NCBI GenBank assembly: GCA_019423725.1
Contig: JAHZAW010000009.1
Span: 89,235 to 99,209, forward strand
Reading direction: 5' to 3'
Length of the DNA: 9,975 nt
From: Clostridiales bacterium
GTDB taxonomy: Bacteria > Bacillota > Clostridia > Lachnospirales > Anaerotignaceae
In this document: positions 6,942-9,975 of the stretch, piece by piece
How the letters are laid out: every line of letters starts with the position of its first letter
How positions within the stretch are numbered: the stretch's first letter is position 1
Program-made: the position numbers and the translations under genes
The notes under the pieces: generated by a model
The model's database searches: none
Told to the model about the DNA's origin: nothing
The model's input: only the letters and a program-made list of their open reading frames with translations

Positions 6942-6969
6942 AAAAAAAGCCCGTTTAACGGGCTTTTTT
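6942..6969. terminator. Bidirectional terminator between convergent genes
   Basis: GCCCGTT (6949-6955) and AACGGGC (6957-6963) form a GC-rich hairpin, flanked by seven A on the left and six T on the right. It therefore has a T-tract on both strands. It begins two bases after the helicase stop on the plus strand, and lies eight bases after the stop of the leftward TPM gene at 6978, so it can serve both. Confidence 0.92.
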
Positions 6970-6977
6970 ATTGTCTG

Positions 6978-7748
6978 TCAAAATCTTCTTCCCCTGCCTG
7001 TGTGCATCCTTCCGCTGGATGCTCTATGGGCTGAGGAACCTGTTCTTCCTCCCCTTGGAGGATTTTTTCTTTGTCTTGGCCTTATCCTTGTGGTAATGAA
7101 TGAATTTACCAATTTGTCGCTGTTGACGGTATAGTTTACCTTGCTTTTTGAGTTATAATCGTATATTTCACCTATCTCCTTAAAGGAATACTCTTTATAT
7201 ACCGTTACTACCCAAAACGCAGCTACCGCTGCGCCTATGATAACTCCGGCAACTACTACGGCTATCTGTACGGCTGCCTTTTCATTATCCACCGGTATAC
7301 CGGCCTGAAAATATTCACTGGTCATGGATATTTCAGTGGAAACAGCTTTATAATAGCTGCCCTGGGATGCATAGGAAACAGCCTCATCAAATATATTATC
7401 CATCCTTGTATCCGTAAGGCAGGCGGAAGCTGTACCAGTTGCTGATATATATATCTCACGGTTATCCATATCCACAAGATAAAGTACACCATTATCTCCA
7501 TATCCAAGCTCAGCATAAAAATCATCTGCATAAACCATGGATGTTTTTCCTTCAGCGTCATTGGTAGTCACAACGGCCGCATCCCAGCCAGTGGTCTCCG
7601 TAAGGGCAGCCAGTTCTTCCTGAAGGGCTGTAACTTCTGTCTCATAGAATAGTCCGGCATCATCATATACACCGGAAGCGGCAAAGGCTGAAACCTGAGG
7701 TATCATAAGAGAAAGAATGAACATAATCGCAAATACTATCTTTTTCAT
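6978..7748 (-). CDS. TPM-domain membrane protein (YdjH-like)
   Basis: A 256-residue exported membrane protein. Residues 1-24 are a signal peptide (KK, hydrophobic core, AFA-A cleavage site). A TPM domain (about 27-145; starts VYDDAGLFYETEV, central GYGDNGVLYLVDMDNREIYIS) should lie outside the membrane; residues 158-184 are one membrane helix; the tail (about 221-256) is rich in Arg, Gly and Ser and ends ASSGRMHTGRGRRF, like the GRxHGGGGRxF ends common in this family. The start overlaps the stop of the upstream gene as ATGA, with AGGGGTGA just upstream, indicating translational coupling. In Bacillus subtilis the TPM protein YdjH acts with zinc-ribbon YdjG to hold SPFH protein YdjI at the membrane; the same partners are encoded here. 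The molecular activity is not known to me. Confidence 0.8.
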   Translation of the reverse strand: MKKIVFAIMFILSLMIPQVSAFAASGVYDDAGLFYETEVTALQEELAALTETTGWDAAVVTTNDAEGKTSMVYADDFYAELGYGDNGVLYLVDMDNREIYISATGTASACLTDTRMDNIFDEAVSYASQGSYYKAVSTEISMTSEYFQAGIPVDNEKAAVQIAVVVAGVIIGAAVAAFWVVTVYKEYSFKEIGEIYDYNSKSKVNYTVNSDKLVNSFITTRIRPRQRKNPPRGGRTGSSAHRASSGRMHTGRGRRF

Positions 7749-8803
7749 AATATGATCACCCCTATTCCAACAATGATAAGGAGTATAAGGACAAATATTG
7801 CAAAGGCTGCAGCCGCCACCTTAAGCTTGCTCAAAGGCAGTTTGCCGACGGCCTTTCCTGTCTGTCCGTTCATGGCAAAATAATAATTCTTACCCTTTGA
7901 CACATATGTAAGTACCCATACCGGCAGCAGTATGTATTTATGACTGCTGTTTATGATCCCCGCTGACATATTTTTATTTGATACTGAGCCATATCCGCCC
8001 TTGACAGAGGATTCAAATATCCTTCTGGAATATTCTTCTACCTGTTCCATTACATTCTCCTGGGCCTCAGGATATTCAAGGTTTCTTTTTTCAGCCAGGA
8101 ATCCTGACAGATATGCCATTTTAAATTCTTCTATACCTTCATCATTGAAAGGCTGGACTGCCATGGCCGGCTTAGCCCTTTCTCCTTTCATGGCGAAATT
8201 TTTTATGTTGTCAAACTCAATGGTTCCTTCACGAACTATCTCATATACCTTTGTTTCTGTATATTCAAGCTCTCCGGCTATCCATACTCGAATATTTCTT
8301 CCCGTTGCCTCAAATTTTCCCCTGACGGTACAGTCAGTCATCCAGTATGGATAATAAACACCATATAGATTTTCCAGGACAGCGTCCTTTGTGAAACTTC
8401 CAGGAAGCAGCTTTTTGCTTTTTACCCAGCGGTGGAATTTTCTTTCTGCCTCTTCTTTATCAAACTTGAACGGTATTATATAGTCCGGCTTGAATTCTCC
8501 CGACAGTCTTCCGCTTAAAATGACCGGATTATGGCAGTAATAACAATAGGAAGCGGCAGTTGTATCATCTGTAACTATTTCCGCTCCGCAGTTGGGGCAG
8601 CTGTATACGGAAGAATGTTCTTCATAGCCGTAGTCTTTTTCATCTTTATCATCACCCGCTTCTGCCTCTGCCTTTTTTCGTCTTTCTTCCAGCTCTTCAG
8701 CCGTAAAGTCGCTCAGGCAGTAATCACAGTGGAATATATGGGTATCAGCGTCATATTCCATTCCACTGCCGCAGTTTGGGCATTTATACATATAAGTATC
8801 CAT
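7745..8803 (-). CDS. Double zinc-ribbon membrane-anchored protein (YdjG-like)
   Basis: A 352-residue protein with two N-terminal TFIIB-like zinc ribbons: cysteines 8, 11, 26, 29 and 69, 72, 87, 90. They are separated by a charged Glu/Lys/Asp linker (about 36-63). A central domain of unknown function follows (about 100-320; FKPDYIIPFKFDKEEAERKFHRWVK, then LLPVWVLTY near its end), and one hydrophobic helix closes the protein (about 328-352), so most of it should face the cytoplasm as a tail-anchored protein. The ATG at 8803 is chosen because GGAGG lies six bases upstream; a TTG one codon earlier is too close. It lies 30 bases after the SPFH gene and overlaps the TPM gene by four bases. The layout matches YdjG of B. 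subtilis. It is unlikely to be a transcription factor despite the zinc-ribbon type. Confidence 0.8.
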   Translation of the reverse strand: MDTYMYKCPNCGSGMEYDADTHIFHCDYCLSDFTAEELEERRKKAEAEAGDDKDEKDYGYEEHSSVYSCPNCGAEIVTDDTTAASYCYYCHNPVILSGRLSGEFKPDYIIPFKFDKEEAERKFHRWVKSKKLLPGSFTKDAVLENLYGVYYPYWMTDCTVRGKFEATGRNIRVWIAGELEYTETKVYEIVREGTIEFDNIKNFAMKGERAKPAMAVQPFNDEGIEEFKMAYLSGFLAEKRNLEYPEAQENVMEQVEEYSRRIFESSVKGGYGSVSNKNMSAGIINSSHKYILLPVWVLTYVSKGKNYYFAMNGQTGKAVGKLPLSKLKVAAAAFAIFVLILLIIVGIGVIIL

Positions 8804-8833
8804 CAATAACCTCCAGAAACAGCCGGAGATCCT

Positions 8834-9975
8834 TTATACCAAAGGATTTCCGCATATGGGGCAGAACTTAGGCCTTATGCCCTTTCCATCCCATTTATAA
8901 GAGCACTTATCACATTTTACCTCAGACGGTCTCTTTTTTCCACACTGTGGACAAAAATTTCCTGTGTTTTCACTGCCGCATTCGCATATCCATACGTCAG
9001 CGCCCTTATCATAATCTTTTTTTCTTTCCCTTCCACACTGGCTGCAGAAATTGCCTGTATTTATATTCCCACACTCACAGCGCCAGCTGTCATTATCATT
9101 ATCAACAGTGCCTTCAGCTCTGTTTCTTTCCATCATGGCTGAGTTTGAATCAGAGGCAGCCTTCATAAATCCGCCTGCAGCTCCCATTCCGACTCCCATG
9201 CCCATAAATCCAGCCATGGAGCCTGCGTCATTGCTTCCGGCAGCTTCAAGCCCCCTTGCAAGTGAGCCCTGGACATAGCCTTCCCTGATGGAAGGATCAC
9301 CGAGCATTGCTCCCTGATTACGCATATTTATGAGCTTAGTGCTCTCGTCATCATAGGATATGGCTGCTATTCCAACGGAACATATCTCCATGCCTCTTTC
9401 CCTTTTCCAGTCATCATCAAGTATATCAGCCATATACTTGGAAAGTTCCCTGCCTTTGCTTTGAACATAGGATATCCTTACCCCATCAGCTGACATACGG
9501 TTCACCGCTGCCTGCAGGGCTTCCAGAAACTCATTGAGATACTGCTCATTTATATCGTTTATATCTACTATATCATCGTTTTTAGGTATTACTTCCCTGA
9601 AAAATAAAAGGGGGTCAGTAATTTTTATGCTGTAGGTGCCATGGGCCCTTAAAAACAGTTCGGCATTATAAAAATTATCAAAATAATTTATCGGAGTGCG
9701 TGTTCCGAATTTTACACCCTTTATTTCCTGCAGGTTTATATAATATACCTTCTGTTTTCTGGGTGATACACCGGCATACTTAACCCTGTTGAAAGACTCC
9801 TTGAGGGCATCCCCGAATGAACCATTGAAAAGAGACGGAGCCGTATCCATACTTACTTTATAATAGCCTTCCTCAGCCGTATAATCTACGACCTTTCCTC
9901 CATCGGTAAGTATCATAAACATATTAGGCCCAACATGTATCATTGAGCCGTCACTTATAAGGTCTTCGCTTCCTT
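8834..9975 (-). CDS. SPFH-domain protein with three C-terminal zinc ribbons (YdjI-like), 5' end missing
   Basis: 379 residues are visible and the frame is open to the right edge, so the start is outside the window. The ATG at 9943 is not the start: it has no ribosome site, and the codons before it (GSEDLISDGS) continue the conserved N-terminal pattern of this family. An SPFH (band 7/flotillin-like) domain fills about residues 8-220, followed by a Gly/Met/Ala-rich linker (about 228-275, MAGFMGMGVGMGAAGG) and three zinc ribbons: Cys 299/301/310/313, 330/332/341/344 and 354/357/371/374. The first two are near copies sharing NTGNFCxQCG. B. subtilis YdjI, of the same domain type, joins the phage-shock protein PspA to stressed membranes together with YdjG and YdjH. 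First visible gene of the leftward operon. Confidence 0.85.
   Translation of the reverse strand, partial: GSEDLISDGSMIHVGPNMFMILTDGGKVVDYTAEEGYYKVSMDTAPSLFNGSFGDALKESFNRVKYAGVSPRKQKVYYINLQEIKGVKFGTRTPINYFDNFYNAELFLRAHGTYSIKITDPLLFFREVIPKNDDIVDINDINEQYLNEFLEALQAAVNRMSADGVRISYVQSKGRELSKYMADILDDDWKRERGMEICSVGIAAISYDDESTKLINMRNQGAMLGDPSIREGYVQGSLARGLEAAGSNDAGSMAGFMGMGVGMGAAGGFMKAASDSNSAMMERNRAEGTVDNDNDSWRCECGNINTGNFCSQCGRERKKDYDKGADVWICECGSENTGNFCPQCGKKRPSEVKCDKCSYKWDGKGIRPKFCPICGNPLV

Noticed and set aside
6978..7090. Possible frameshift at the Arg-rich C-terminus of the TPM protein
   Set aside because: The end ASSGRMHTGRGRRF still resembles the usual SSGRxHGGGGRxF tail in this same frame, so the reading frame appears intact.
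7953..8354. A 133-codon plus-strand open frame
   Set aside because: Antisense to the zinc-ribbon gene, whose cysteine motifs and ribosome site are clear; this is a mirror frame. The other antisense frames in pheS, pheT and the helicase were dismissed for the same reason.

Overview
This window reads as a chromosomal segment of a low-GC Firmicute, most likely a clostridial bacterium of Lachnospiraceae type. The support is indirect: pheST preceded by a T-box leader, sequence style of PheT and PheS, frequent ATA and AGA codons, strong AGGAG-type ribosome sites, and AT-rich intergenic DNA with textbook sigma-A-type promoters. No mobile element, CRISPR array, tRNA or rRNA was seen.

Layout. Positions 1-556 are a non-coding, AT-rich stretch: a probable leftward gene starts at the very left edge, preceded by a good promoter, several inverted repeats, and the rho-independent terminator of pheT. 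From about 4363 down to 557 runs the leftward pheS-pheT operon (both subunits of phenylalanyl-tRNA synthetase) behind a T-box riboswitch with a TTC (Phe) specifier. Upstream of it, also leftward, is a divergent member of the UppP/BacA undecaprenyl-diphosphatase family. A DEAD-box RNA helicase with a DbpA-type RNA-binding tail (5344-6939) runs rightward from a divergent promoter that uses the very same -35 hexamer as uppP. A bidirectional terminator at 6942-6969 separates the helicase from a converging leftward operon.

That leftward operon (9975 to 6978) contains an SPFH-domain protein with three C-terminal zinc ribbons (its start lies beyond the right edge), a double zinc-ribbon protein with a C-terminal membrane anchor, and a secreted/membrane TPM-domain protein. 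These three match the domain types of YdjI, YdjG and YdjH of Bacillus subtilis, which work with the phage-shock protein PspA (YdjF) at stressed membranes. A pspA-like gene may therefore lie just to the right of the window.

The most interesting signals are regulatory: the shared palindromic -35 of the uppP/helicase divergent promoters; tandem TGTAAC repeats in the uppP leader that fit the WalR (YycF) recognition rule; a perfect tandem 14-bp duplication (one mismatch) over the pheST -35; and three TGTCNGACA-like sites in the left intergenic region. The UppP homologue also lacks several residues usually conserved in the family. I found no clear, wholly new multi-gene system; the membrane-stress operon is the closest thing to an accessory system.
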